Shown: piece by piece, positions 20,442-28,136 of the stretch | Numbering within the stretch: the first letter of the stretch is position 1 | Layout of the letters: each line of letters starts with the position of its first letter | NCBI GenBank assembly: GCA_019508115.1 | Contig: JAEKMC010000071.1 | Location: 1-38,416, forward strand | Length of the DNA: 38,416 nucleotides | Direction: 5' to 3' | DNA from: Sphingomonas sp. | GTDB lineage: Bacteria > Pseudomonadota > Alphaproteobacteria > Sphingomonadales > Sphingomonadaceae | Made by a program: the position numbers and the translations under genes | Notes under the pieces: model-generated | The model's database searches: none | Told to the model about the DNA's origin: nothing | Seen by the model: the letters and a program-made list of their open reading frames with translations, nothing else

Positions 20442-21803
20442 TCAAACCAGGCTCTTCAGCCGCGCGAGCGAGCGATCCGCCGCGCGCAGAATGTCGCGCC
20501 GTCGCGCCTGCACGAGTGCACCGTCGCGCACGACCGCGCGGCCTTCGACGAACAGGTCGCGCACGCCCACGGGCGGGCTCAGCACGAGCGCGGCGACCTT
20601 GTCCCACGCGCCGACGGAGCCAATGTCGGCCATGTCCCAGATAGCGATGTCGGCGCGGCTGCCCGGTTCGAGCGAACCACAATCGCTCCGCCCGAGCATT
20701 TCCGCGCCACCGCGCGTCGCGACGAACAAAGCATCGCGCGGATCGAATGCCGCCGGACCTGCGAGCGCGCGTTGCAACAACAGCGCCTGGCGCGCCTCGA
20801 GCAGAAGATTGCCGCTATCGTTCGACGCCGATCCATCAACCCCCAGACCAAGCGGCACGCCTTGTTCGAACATCGCCTTGAGCGGCGCGATCCCCGCACC
20901 GAGGCGGCAATTCGAGCAGGGGCAATGCGCGACGCCGGTGCGCGTACGCGCGAACAGATCGATCTCCGCCGGGTTGAGCTGGACGCAGTGCGCATGCCAC
21001 ACGTCGGGCCCGGTCCATCCCAGGCTTTCGGCATATTCGCCCGGCCGGCAGCCGAAGCGTTCGAGCGAGAAGGCGACGTCGTCCGCATCCTCGGCAAGAT
21101 GCGTGTGCAGCATCACGCCCTTGTCGCGCGCGAGCAGAGCCGCATCGCGCATCAACCCCTGGCTGACCGAGAAAGGCGAACAGGGCGCGACCGCGACGCG
21201 CACCATCGCGCCATCTTTATGATCGTGAAAGCGGTCGATCACGCGGATCGTGTCGTTCAGGATCGCAGCCTCGTCCTCGACCAGGCTGTCGGGCGGCAGG
21301 CCACCCGCGCTCTCGCCCACGCTCATCGACCCGCGCGTCGCGTGGAAGCGGATGCCGATGCCCTGCGCCGCGGCGATCGTATCGTCGAGCGTGACGCCAT
21401 CGGGGAACAGATAGAGATGGTCCGATGTCAGCGTGCAGCCGGACAGAGCGAGCTCGGCGAGGCCGAGCTGGGTCGCGGCGAAGACGTCCTCGGGCCGATA
21501 TTGCGCCCAGATCGGGTAAAGGCGTTTGAGCCAGCCGAACAATGGCGCGTTGATCGCGCCGGGAAGCGCGCGCGTCAACGACTGAAACAGATGGTGATGC
21601 GTGTTGACCAGCCCCGGCGTCACCACGCAGCCGCGCGCGTCGATGACGGTATCGGCTTGCTCGATCAGCGCCGCGCAATCTTCCGTGCGGCCGACGGCCT
21701 CGATCACGCCGTGCCGAAACGCGATCGCGCCATCGGCAATCTCCTCGCGGCGGTCGTCCATGCGGACGAGGTGATCGGCATTGGTGATGACGATCAGGCT
21801 CAT
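20442..21803 (-). CDS. 8-oxoguanine deaminase
   Basis: This 453-residue cytosolic amidohydrolase converts 8-oxoguanine to urate. Family features are the metal motif NTHHH (His69, His71), FHATRGSMS, HTHLAEDADDV, HAHCVQL, and VAHCPCSNCRLGAGIAPL followed by GLGVDGSASND with the metal Asp. The combination CPCSNCRLGAG and GVDGSASNDSG closely matches the characterised Pseudomonas 8-oxoguanine deaminase (Pa0142) and separates it from guanine deaminase and atrazine-type hydrolases. The ATG at 21803 has GAGGG just upstream. It is flanked by the NUP and NCS2 genes in a minus-strand unit. The product urate is the entry substrate of the plus-strand operon. Confidence 0.88.
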   Translation of the reverse strand: MSLIVITNADHLVRMDDRREEIADGAIAFRHGVIEAVGRTEDCAALIEQADTVIDARGCVVTPGLVNTHHHLFQSLTRALPGAINAPLFGWLKRLYPIWAQYRPEDVFAATQLGLAELALSGCTLTSDHLYLFPDGVTLDDTIAAAQGIGIRFHATRGSMSVGESAGGLPPDSLVEDEAAILNDTIRVIDRFHDHKDGAMVRVAVAPCSPFSVSQGLMRDAALLARDKGVMLHTHLAEDADDVAFSLERFGCRPGEYAESLGWTGPDVWHAHCVQLNPAEIDLFARTRTGVAHCPCSNCRLGAGIAPLKAMFEQGVPLGLGVDGSASNDSGNLLLEARQALLLQRALAGPAAFDPRDALFVATRGGAEMLGRSDCGSLEPGSRADIAIWDMADIGSVGAWDKVAALVLSPPVGVRDLFVEGRAVVRDGALVQARRRDILRAADRSLARLKSLV

Positions 21804-21851
21804 ACGCCCTCGCCCCATATGGTCATGCGCGGACGCGCCGTGGCCCGAGGC

Positions 21852-22970
21852 TCATTTCGGCACGGTCTTTTCGTAGCGATCCCAATGCGCGGTCAGTTCG
21901 TCGATCACCCTGGAGCCGACCAAGTACAGGCTCTCGAGCGCGGCATGCATGCCGGCAAAGCCCTGATTTTCGCGCAGCAGATATTGGGCCGCGGTAAAGC
22001 CCGGCGGCGGCATCGTATAATTGCTGCCGGCGCGCAGCACCATGAAGCGGCTCTTGTCGGCACGGCCGATGCGATCGAGATAGGTGATCGCCTGATAGGT
22101 GCCGGTCTCCTCCATTCCCGAGGTGACGAACTCGCCCTTCCCGCCGGTCCAGTAACGAACCCAGTCATTGGCCCAGTCGGTCATCAGTTTGCCGTGCCAG
22201 AAGGTCATCGCCGCAAGCTGATCGCCCTTGAGCACGAAGGGCGGGCGCTGCGCCATCGGCTGACCCGTATAGAGCGCGCGTGCCGCCGCGATTCCAGGAT
22301 CGTCGGGCAGCTTGATGTCCCTGGTCAGCGCGAAGGCCCAGTCGCGCAGCGCCGGATTGAGCTCGAATACCTCACCCTTCGGATCCGGCGGGCTGGGATC
22401 GTTGGGCCCGTTCTTGCCCAGCGGGAAATAGCCCGTTTTCCAGTCCTTGGGGATTTCGCGAGGATCGATCTCGTGCGCGAGATCGCCATCGACCAGGTAA
22501 TGGGCCCAGGCGGCCGAACCGATCGACGCGTCCGCCGGATCGATCCCGGCAATGCCCGCGACCAGCCAGTAAGCATGCGACAGGTCGAAACGCTGGTCGA
22601 GGCCGAGCGCCATGGTCGCGGTCGCCGATCGGGCCGTGCCCATGCCCGTGACCATGCCGAGCACCTGGCTGGCCGGATCATAATAAAGATCGTGGTGGGA
22701 TTGCGGGAACGGAATCCGCACATCCAGATGGCGCCGCTCTTTCCACAGCTGGAATTCGCCGGGCAGATCGCCCGTATCCGCGCCGATCTCGAACATGGTG
22801 ACGATCACCACGCGCACCGGCAGGGGATGCGCGCATGGGCCACCCGGCGCGCATGCTTCCACGCCACTCGCGACGGCCGGCGCATTGGGGGCGGAGCGGG
22901 CCTCCGCCTGCCAGATCAGGCACAGGCCCGCCAGCGCGAAGACCATGCCGCGTGTCAGCGAACCCTTCAC
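21852..22970 (-). CDS. NUP-family purine nucleoside protein, exported
   Basis: This 372-residue protein of the purine NUcleoside Permease family has a signal peptide (MKGSLTRGMVFALAGLCLIWQ, cleaved near AEARS). Typical blocks are VRVVIVTMFEIGADTGDLPG, VTGMGTARSATATMALGLD, IAGIDPADASIGSAAWAHYL, and SGMEETGTYQAI. The family is named from a fungal nucleoside permease, but its members share a nucleoside-phosphorylase-like fold and have no multi-helix transporter layout. This one has only the leader as a hydrophobic segment. A periplasmic nucleoside-binding or cleaving role is therefore at least as likely as transport. The start is a GTG at 22970, 100 bases after the receptor gene. It is the second gene of the receptor-led unit. 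Confidence 0.85.
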   Translation of the reverse strand: MKGSLTRGMVFALAGLCLIWQAEARSAPNAPAVASGVEACAPGGPCAHPLPVRVVIVTMFEIGADTGDLPGEFQLWKERRHLDVRIPFPQSHHDLYYDPASQVLGMVTGMGTARSATATMALGLDQRFDLSHAYWLVAGIAGIDPADASIGSAAWAHYLVDGDLAHEIDPREIPKDWKTGYFPLGKNGPNDPSPPDPKGEVFELNPALRDWAFALTRDIKLPDDPGIAAARALYTGQPMAQRPPFVLKGDQLAAMTFWHGKLMTDWANDWVRYWTGGKGEFVTSGMEETGTYQAITYLDRIGRADKSRFMVLRAGSNYTMPPPGFTAAQYLLRENQGFAGMHAALESLYLVGSRVIDELTAHWDRYEKTVPK

Positions 22971-23034
22971 CTAGAAACTCTTTCCACTGTTGTTGCGGGT
23001 GGCAAGCAAGAACCGCCCGGGATTTCCTGTTGGC

Positions 23035-23065
23035 GCGGGATGCCGGCAGCGAGCCGGCACCCCGC
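23035..23065. other. Strong stem-loop between receptor and NUP genes
   Basis: TGCCGGC (23041-23047) and GCCGGCA (23053-23059) pair perfectly around a 5-base loop. The stem extends outward, past one mismatch, by GCGGG (23035-23039) with CCCGC (23061-23065). It starts six bases after the receptor stop in the direction of transcription. No T run follows, so full termination is unlikely. The usual role of such a hairpin is to protect the upstream message or to attenuate, giving more receptor than downstream proteins. Confidence 0.6.
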
Positions 23066-23070
23066 CTAAA

Positions 23071-25566
23071 TCAGAACTTGTAGGCAATGCTGGCCTGGAA
23101 GCTCCGCGGCTTTTCGGGCAACACGATGGTGCTGCCGAACAGCTCGGTGAAGTTGGCGCGGAAGTAGATCGCGTTGGTGGCGTTCTTGACCACCAGGCGG
23201 AACAGCCAATTGTCCTTCGCGTAGGAGGCGCCGAGATCGACCAACGTGTAGGCCGGCAGTTTGACGACCCGCGACTGGCCCGAATAGACCGAGTCCACCT
23301 TGACCACGCTGCCCGAGAGGGCGATCCCATTGTCGAACGAATAAGTCCCCGTCAGCGAGTAGAGGTTCTTCGGGATACCCGCCCGGCGGGCTGCCGCCCT
23401 GTCCGGGATCGGCACCAGACCCCCGATCTGGCCGCCAAAGATGAGCGACGGGTCTTTGACATTCACCAGATCTTCGACGCCGAAGAAGCTGAAGGTCGAT
23501 CCGGCATCCAGGAACGTGAGGTTGGTGACCACGGTCCGGGTATAGGCGCCGGTGACAAGGAAGTGCTTGTCGACCGACCAGCGGGCCTCGGCTTCGACAC
23601 CCTTGGTCTGGACCGACTGGTTCACCGTCGAGGACTGGATGTCGTGATCGGTCCGTTCCTGCTTGTAGACCGAAACCGCCGCATAGAGCTTGTTATGGAG
23701 GAAGCTGCCCTTGACGCCGCCTTCGTACAGCTTGGTAGCTGTCAGGAATGTATGGCCAACGGTCGTCGCAGGATCGATTTCGGAGCCCTGGCCCGCGATC
23801 ACCGTCGTCTGGCGCGCTGCCGTAACATAAGGAATTAACCCGAACGGCAGCTTATAGGATGCGCTTGCGTTCCAAGACCAGCCGCCCTTGCCTCCAGATC
23901 CCGAGACGACGGCGGGGGCAACCCGCAGCTTGCTCGGTACATTTTCCGATGTGACGTCGACTTTGTCGTAACGCAGGCCACCGATCAGATCGAGGCCGAA
24001 GTTGAAATCCAGATCAACCAGTCCGGCCATGCCATAATCGGTATAATGGCCCTTCAGGTAATCACTGTAATTGCAATCACACTCGGTCGAAAGCAAACGA
24101 TCCGACAGCGGCGTATAACCCTGTGTCAGGTCGACGCGATGAAAATATTCGAAGTTGAAGTCATCGCCGTGGAGGAATTTCGTGTAACGAATTGACGGAG
24201 ATGCCTGGAACGAGAATTTTCCTGCCGATAGATCATAGGTCTTCGAAGCGACGATCTTGTCCTCGATAACCCATGATCGATGAAATTGCGAGAAGCCGTA
24301 CGAGTTCTCGTTGATATTCTTGATTCCGTCGTAGAACAGCTGGTTCTTCAGCTCGTATCCGCTGTCTGACGTGAATATCATGTCGAAATAGCCGGTTTTG
24401 GCAATATTATCGAGGCGATCATTCTTCCCCGTCAGCACATCCCGACGGCTAAGCGTGGTCGTTCCCACATTCGTCAGGGCAAGATTGGGGTATGCCTGCT
24501 GGAGGCATGCGTCGGTGAAACTGGCGGCGGAGGTTGGAGAGGTGCCCGGGGCCGTCGTGCCCGCCGGGCAACCGAAAGTGCCGAACGGATTGAAGTTGCC
24601 GCCCGCCGCGAATTCGGCCGGAGAAAGCTGGCCATCGCCGTTCGTGTCGAGCGGCTTGGCCGACCCGGTGATGTACGTGCCATGATCGACCAGAGCCTGC
24701 GTCAGGCGGTTCCAGCCACCATTCTGCTGACCCTTGTAATTCTGGTACATGCCACCGAATTCGATCCGCAGATGATCGGTGATGTGGTTGTCGAACGCGG
24801 CCTGCAAGATCGTCTGCTTGGTCGACATGTTGCGGTAATAGCTGCCGGAATCCTCCAGCTCGGCATACAGGCTGTAGCCGAATTCGGTGTTGCCAAGCTT
24901 GATCGGACCCCGAACCTGGCCCTTCAGGACATTATAGTCCCAGCTGCCACGGGTGTAGCTCATCTCGCCTTCGGCATGGTCCAGCAGCGCGCCGCCTTTG
25001 ACGCGCGCCGACTTCGGCACGAAGTTCATATAGCCGCCAGTCTTGGACGGGCCGAAAATCGGCGAGGACGGGCCACGGACGATGTCGATCCGCTCCGACG
25101 CGCCGATCGGCGTCGGGTAGTTGCCCGGATTGTCGAGGCGACGAACGCCGCGGAAATAGACCTCTCCCGGCGTGCCGCGGATATCGAGCGCGCCGCCGAC
25201 GCCGAAGAATGAGTTGGTGAACGTGCCCGGGGCCTGCGCCACCAGATCGTAAATGTCGGTGATGCCGAAACGCTCGATCTGCTCGCTGCTGATCGTCGAC
25301 GCCGATCGTGGCGTCTCGACCAGGGTCTTGTTGAAGCCGAAGATGCTTCCGACATCTTTGTTCGGCAGCGCATTGAGCGTACCGGTGATGACAACTTCGC
25401 CGCCCGCTTCGGGGGCAGGGTCAGCAACCGCCGCCTGGGCCCATGCGGCCGATGCCATTGCGGTGCAGGACATCAGGCCGATCGCGACCGTGAAGAATCG
25501 CCTAGGAAGATCCCCCCGCCGCGCCGTTTGCTGCGGCGCCATCAGGCAGAATTGAGCTGTCGCCAT
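23071..25566 (-). CDS. TonB-dependent receptor, probable purine/nucleoside uptake
   Basis: This 831-residue outer-membrane receptor starts at the ATG at 25566, which follows AAAGGGGG. The leader ends near ASAAWAQA. The plug domain contains VVITGTLNALP, ERFGITDIYDLVAQAPG, DIRGTPGEVYFRGVRRLDNP and ERIDIVRGPSSPIFGPSKTG. The barrel ends in the usual aromatic strand (QASIAYKF). Overall wording resembles catecholate-siderophore type receptors, but the gene heads a unit with NUP, 8-oxoguanine deaminase and NCS2 permease, so the ligand is more likely a purine, nucleoside or urate. A loop near residue 310 contains a 13-residue EF-hand-like motif (DTNGDGQLSPAEF; 24610-24648) followed by a Cys pair, which may be a calcium-stabilised external loop. 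It is divergent from the LysR gene. Confidence 0.88.
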   Translation of the reverse strand: MATAQFCLMAPQQTARRGDLPRRFFTVAIGLMSCTAMASAAWAQAAVADPAPEAGGEVVITGTLNALPNKDVGSIFGFNKTLVETPRSASTISSEQIERFGITDIYDLVAQAPGTFTNSFFGVGGALDIRGTPGEVYFRGVRRLDNPGNYPTPIGASERIDIVRGPSSPIFGPSKTGGYMNFVPKSARVKGGALLDHAEGEMSYTRGSWDYNVLKGQVRGPIKLGNTEFGYSLYAELEDSGSYYRNMSTKQTILQAAFDNHITDHLRIEFGGMYQNYKGQQNGGWNRLTQALVDHGTYITGSAKPLDTNGDGQLSPAEFAAGGNFNPFGTFGCPAGTTAPGTSPTSAASFTDACLQQAYPNLALTNVGTTTLSRRDVLTGKNDRLDNIAKTGYFDMIFTSDSGYELKNQLFYDGIKNINENSYGFSQFHRSWVIEDKIVASKTYDLSAGKFSFQASPSIRYTKFLHGDDFNFEYFHRVDLTQGYTPLSDRLLSTECDCNYSDYLKGHYTDYGMAGLVDLDFNFGLDLIGGLRYDKVDVTSENVPSKLRVAPAVVSGSGGKGGWSWNASASYKLPFGLIPYVTAARQTTVIAGQGSEIDPATTVGHTFLTATKLYEGGVKGSFLHNKLYAAVSVYKQERTDHDIQSSTVNQSVQTKGVEAEARWSVDKHFLVTGAYTRTVVTNLTFLDAGSTFSFFGVEDLVNVKDPSLIFGGQIGGLVPIPDRAAARRAGIPKNLYSLTGTYSFDNGIALSGSVVKVDSVYSGQSRVVKLPAYTLVDLGASYAKDNWLFRLVVKNATNAIYFRANFTELFGSTIVLPEKPRSFQASIAYKF

Positions 25567-25826
25567 CGTTGTAAAGCCCCCTTTATAGCGGCAGAGGCCC
25601 GGATTCTCGCCTCTACCGCTGAATGATGTCCCCTCCCCGGACGCAGCGCCGATCATTCGGTCGCATAGAATTTCTGGCCGATTACGAGGCTTTAAGGGCA
25701 TCGCAGCGTCTTTTTCGCGCTGTCGATCCGGCCACAACCATCGGTTAATCTAGATGCGTAGGGGCTTGACCTAGCGCCATCAAATGCAATGAATTCGACG
25801 GTGCGTTGCAAAAATTAGAGTGGTGT
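25567..25826. promoter_or_regulatory. Divergent control region, TonB receptor / LysR
   Basis: These 260 bases separate the two divergent genes and hold no gene. Towards LysR there is a possible -35 TTGACC at 25766-25771 with a poor -10 (ATGAAT) 17 bases on. The shared purine motif overlaps that -10, which fits autorepression by LysR. The receptor side has a long leader with no clear promoter boxes. Confidence 0.45.
25787..25820 (+). promoter_or_regulatory. Purine-regulon motif, site 2 (LysR / TonB receptor)
   Basis: CAATGAA (25787-25793), 10 bases, then CGTTGCAAAAATTAGAG (25804-25820). It matches site 1 at 16 of 17 bases in the right part, with the same gap. The left end faces the receptor gene, whose start is 220 bases away. 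The right end stops six bases before the LysR ATG, so AGAG may double as its ribosome site. Around it TGCAA/TTGCA also forms a dyad. Confidence 0.75.
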
Positions 25827-26780
25827 ATGCCGGCCTTTTCGCGATTTCTTCGGTATTTCATGGCGGTGGGACGGCTCGGCTCGATCCGGAAGGCGGCTGA
25901 CGTCCTCAATGTTTCGGCATCCGCGATCGACCGCCAGATTCTCAATGCCGAGGCAGATATCGGCATGCCATTATTTGAGCGCCTGCCGAGCGGCCTCCGG
26001 CTGACGGCGGCGGGTGAAATCATGATGGACGCCGGCACCCGCTGGCAGAAGAACCTGGTGGATGTCCGCGCGCAGATCGAGGATCTGCGAGGGCTGAAAC
26101 GCGGACATGTCGACATCGCCGTGATCGATGCGCTGGCAAAGGGATATGTCCCCAGCACGATCCAGTCGATCCAGGAGCGCTATCCCGGGATCACGATCGG
26201 CGTGAAGGTCCTGAACAATGACGCCGTGCGCATGGCGATCATGAACGGCGAGGTCGACTTCGGCATCTTCTTTGAACCGCAGTCCTTCCGGGGTATCACC
26301 GTCCGCGCGTTCGTGGAGGTCGTGCTGGGCCTGCTCGCACCCGCCGGCCATCCCTTCGGCCTCCAGAAGGAGGCCCGTTTTTCCGCCTGTGCCGGTTCGG
26401 CGCTGATCGTGCCGGCCGAGCCGCTTGCCGTCTGTCAGCAGATCGCGATCCTGGAAGGGATTACAGGGGTGGAATTCGACAGCACGGTCACCTCCGACAA
26501 CATCCAGATGATCATCTCGCTCGTGCTTCAGGGGGTGGGAATCGGTATTCTGACCTCGATCGACGTGATCAGCGAGGTGAAGCGCGGCCTCCTGTCCTTC
26601 ACCAAGATTTCGGACTCGATCCTGCGGCCGATGATCCTCGCCTTGTGCACGACCACGTCGCGAACGCCGTCCTATGCCGCGAGCATCGTGCTGAGAGAAC
26701 TTGAGGATGGCTTCGCCCAGTTGGGCTATCCCGCCTCGATGGAACCCGTCCTTAACCAGGAAGGGATTGCGCGTCCCTGA
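25827..26780 (+). CDS. LysR-family transcriptional regulator
   Basis: This 317-residue regulator has an N-terminal winged helix-turn-helix (residues 4-64: FMAVGRLGSIRKAADVLNVS, then ASAIDRQI, LFERLPSGLRLTAAGE). A periplasmic-binding-like effector domain follows (GHVDIAVIDAL, DFGIFFEP, VLGLLAPAGHPF, LQGVGIGILTSID). The ATG at 25827 is preferred over a TTG at 25806 because the latter lies within the conserved motif and adds a non-homologous tail. It sits between the receptor unit and the ureide operon, and copies of the motif lie on both sides of it, so it is the natural candidate for the regulon regulator. The effector is unknown; a purine or ureide intermediate is inferred. Confidence 0.9.
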   Translation: MPAFSRFLRYFMAVGRLGSIRKAADVLNVSASAIDRQILNAEADIGMPLFERLPSGLRLTAAGEIMMDAGTRWQKNLVDVRAQIEDLRGLKRGHVDIAVIDALAKGYVPSTIQSIQERYPGITIGVKVLNNDAVRMAIMNGEVDFGIFFEPQSFRGITVRAFVEVVLGLLAPAGHPFGLQKEARFSACAGSALIVPAEPLAVCQQIAILEGITGVEFDSTVTSDNIQMIISLVLQGVGIGILTSIDVISEVKRGLLSFTKISDSILRPMILALCTTTSRTPSYAASIVLRELEDGFAQLGYPASMEPVLNQEGIARP

Positions 26781-26806
26781 CCCGTCGCCAGCATCCGAGT
26801 TCGACG

Positions 26807-26840
26807 CTCTATATTTTGCAACGACCTGTCGCCTTCAATG
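26807..26840 (-). promoter_or_regulatory. Purine-regulon motif, site 3 (upstream of ureide operon)
   Basis: Read on the minus strand: CATTGAA, 10 bases, then CGTTGCAAAATATAGAG. In plus coordinates the right part is 26807-26823 and the left part 26834-26840. Spacing is identical to sites 1 and 2, and the right part differs from site 2 only at two central A/T positions. The left end faces the transporter gene, whose start is 110 bases away. Sites 2 and 3 also share CGAC in the gap. Confidence 0.75.
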
Positions 26841-26949
26841 CGTTTGATCGCGCACTCCATTTCATTGCATCACCGCGTCGCATCAACAAATCATCATGCT
26901 GTCGCCGGTCGGCAGACGGGTCTGCGGTTCGCAGGGGGGCGCGTCGATC

Positions 26950-27960
26950 GTGGCATCTTCAACAAGGTTTCTCTCGGGTCTGGACCCGTTCCTTGCCTTT
27001 CTGATCGCGACGGTGGTCGCGGCGACCCTGGTTCCGGTGCACGGCGTGGGCGCCACGATTGCCGGATGGGCCGCGCAACTCGCGATCGCGCTGCTTTTCT
27101 TCCTGCACGGCGCGAAGCTGTCGCGCGCTGCTATCAAGGGCGGAATCGGAAACTGGCGGCTGCATCTGCTCGTATTGGCTTCGTCCTTCCTGCTCTTTCC
27201 AATGCTCGGGCTGCTCATCAGCCGCACCGCGAGCGGCTTTGTCGCGCCTCAGATCGTGACCGGATTCCTCTATCTGACGTTGCTGCCGTCCACGGTGCAA
27301 TCGTCGATCGCATTCACGGCCATGGCGGGCGGGAACGTTCCGGCTGCCGTCTGCAGCGCGTCGCTCTCCAACATCCTCGGTATAGTCCTGACGCCGCTTC
27401 TCGTTGGTCTCACCATTCACGTCGATGGTGCGACCGGGGGCATTTCGGGAGAGGCCATCAGGGGCATCGCCTTCCAGCTTCTGCTGCCGTTCACGCTAGG
27501 GCATCTGGCGCGCCCGCTGATTGGCGGCTTCATCGCCCGCCACAAGACCATCCTGATGCCGGTCGATCGCGGATCGATCCTGCTCGTGGTCTACACCGCC
27601 TTCTCGGCGGCAGTGATGAACGGGATCTGGAAGAAGACCAATCCGGCCGACCTGATGACGATTTTTATCTTGAGTCTCATTCTACTCGCCATGGTCATTG
27701 CGACCAACCTGCTCGTCGCGCGCTGGGCGCGGCTCGCCTGGGAGGACGAGACCGTCCTCTTATTCTGCGGGTCGAAGAAGAGCCTCGTTTCGGGCGTGCC
27801 GATGGCGGCCGCATTGTTTCCGGTCGCGCAGGTCGGCAGCATCATTCTGCCGCTGATGATGTTCCACCAGATCCAGATCTTCGCTTGTGCCGTTATCGCG
27901 CAGCGCTACCGCTCGACATATGGCGCAGAAATGGGCCTGGCGGGGAGCAGCGCGTCATGA
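26950..27960 (+). CDS. YfeH-type bile acid:sodium symporter family transporter
   Basis: This 336-residue inner-membrane protein has about ten transmembrane segments, of the SBF-like group that includes E. coli YfeH. Matching blocks are IALLFFLHGAKLSRAAI, TGFLYLTLLPSTVQSSIAFT, MAGGNVPAAVCSASLSNILG, LLLPFTLGHLARPLIG, FCGSKKSLVSGVPMA and LPLMMFHQIQ. The GTG at 26950 has a G-rich ribosome site 10 bases upstream and gives an N-terminus aligned with YfeH. An ATG at 26896 in the same frame has no ribosome site but is possible. It is the first gene of the ureide operon and overlaps hpxX by four bases. The substrate is unknown; an organic anion of the pathway, such as a ureide or oxalurate, is inferred. 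Confidence 0.87.
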   Translation: MASSTRFLSGLDPFLAFLIATVVAATLVPVHGVGATIAGWAAQLAIALLFFLHGAKLSRAAIKGGIGNWRLHLLVLASSFLLFPMLGLLISRTASGFVAPQIVTGFLYLTLLPSTVQSSIAFTAMAGGNVPAAVCSASLSNILGIVLTPLLVGLTIHVDGATGGISGEAIRGIAFQLLLPFTLGHLARPLIGGFIARHKTILMPVDRGSILLVVYTAFSAAVMNGIWKKTNPADLMTIFILSLILLAMVIATNLLVARWARLAWEDETVLLFCGSKKSLVSGVPMAAALFPVAQVGSIILPLMMFHQIQIFACAVIAQRYRSTYGAEMGLAGSSAS

Positions 27961-28136
27961 ACGATACTGATGATGCGCCATCGCGGGAGTGGGATGCGAC
28001 CGCAATCGCGGCGTGGGCGGGAATGGTCGGCATCGAAATTCCCCCCGCGTGCCTCGAAGGGGTTGCGGCCAACCTCCGGCTGCTCGCGGAGCACAGCAAG
28101 ACGCTCGGGGCGCATCCGCCGGAGGGGGGCGCATGA
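27957..28136 (+). CDS. hpxX: HpxX / AtzG-like small amidase partner
   Basis: This 59-residue protein of the AtzG-like family (formerly DUF4089) is a GatC-like helical partner that wraps around an amidase. The core TAIAAWAGMVGIEIPPACLE, then GVAANLRLLAEHSKTL, fits the family. It overlaps the upstream transporter (ATGA) and the downstream amidase (ATGA), so the three are translationally coupled. In Klebsiella the equivalent is HpxX, part of hpxWXYZ for oxalurate use. In Pseudomonas sp. ADP, AtzG stabilises AtzE. The assignment rests on length, sequence and the strict pairing with the amidase. Confidence 0.85.
   Translation: MNDTDDAPSREWDATAIAAWAGMVGIEIPPACLEGVAANLRLLAEHSKTLGAHPPEGGA

Noticed and set aside
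19639-23069. Very long plus-strand frames (527 and 765 codons) opposite the purine permease, deaminase and NUP genes
   Set aside because: The products are Arg/His/Asp-rich with no fold-like pattern. The minus-strand proteins have intact motifs.
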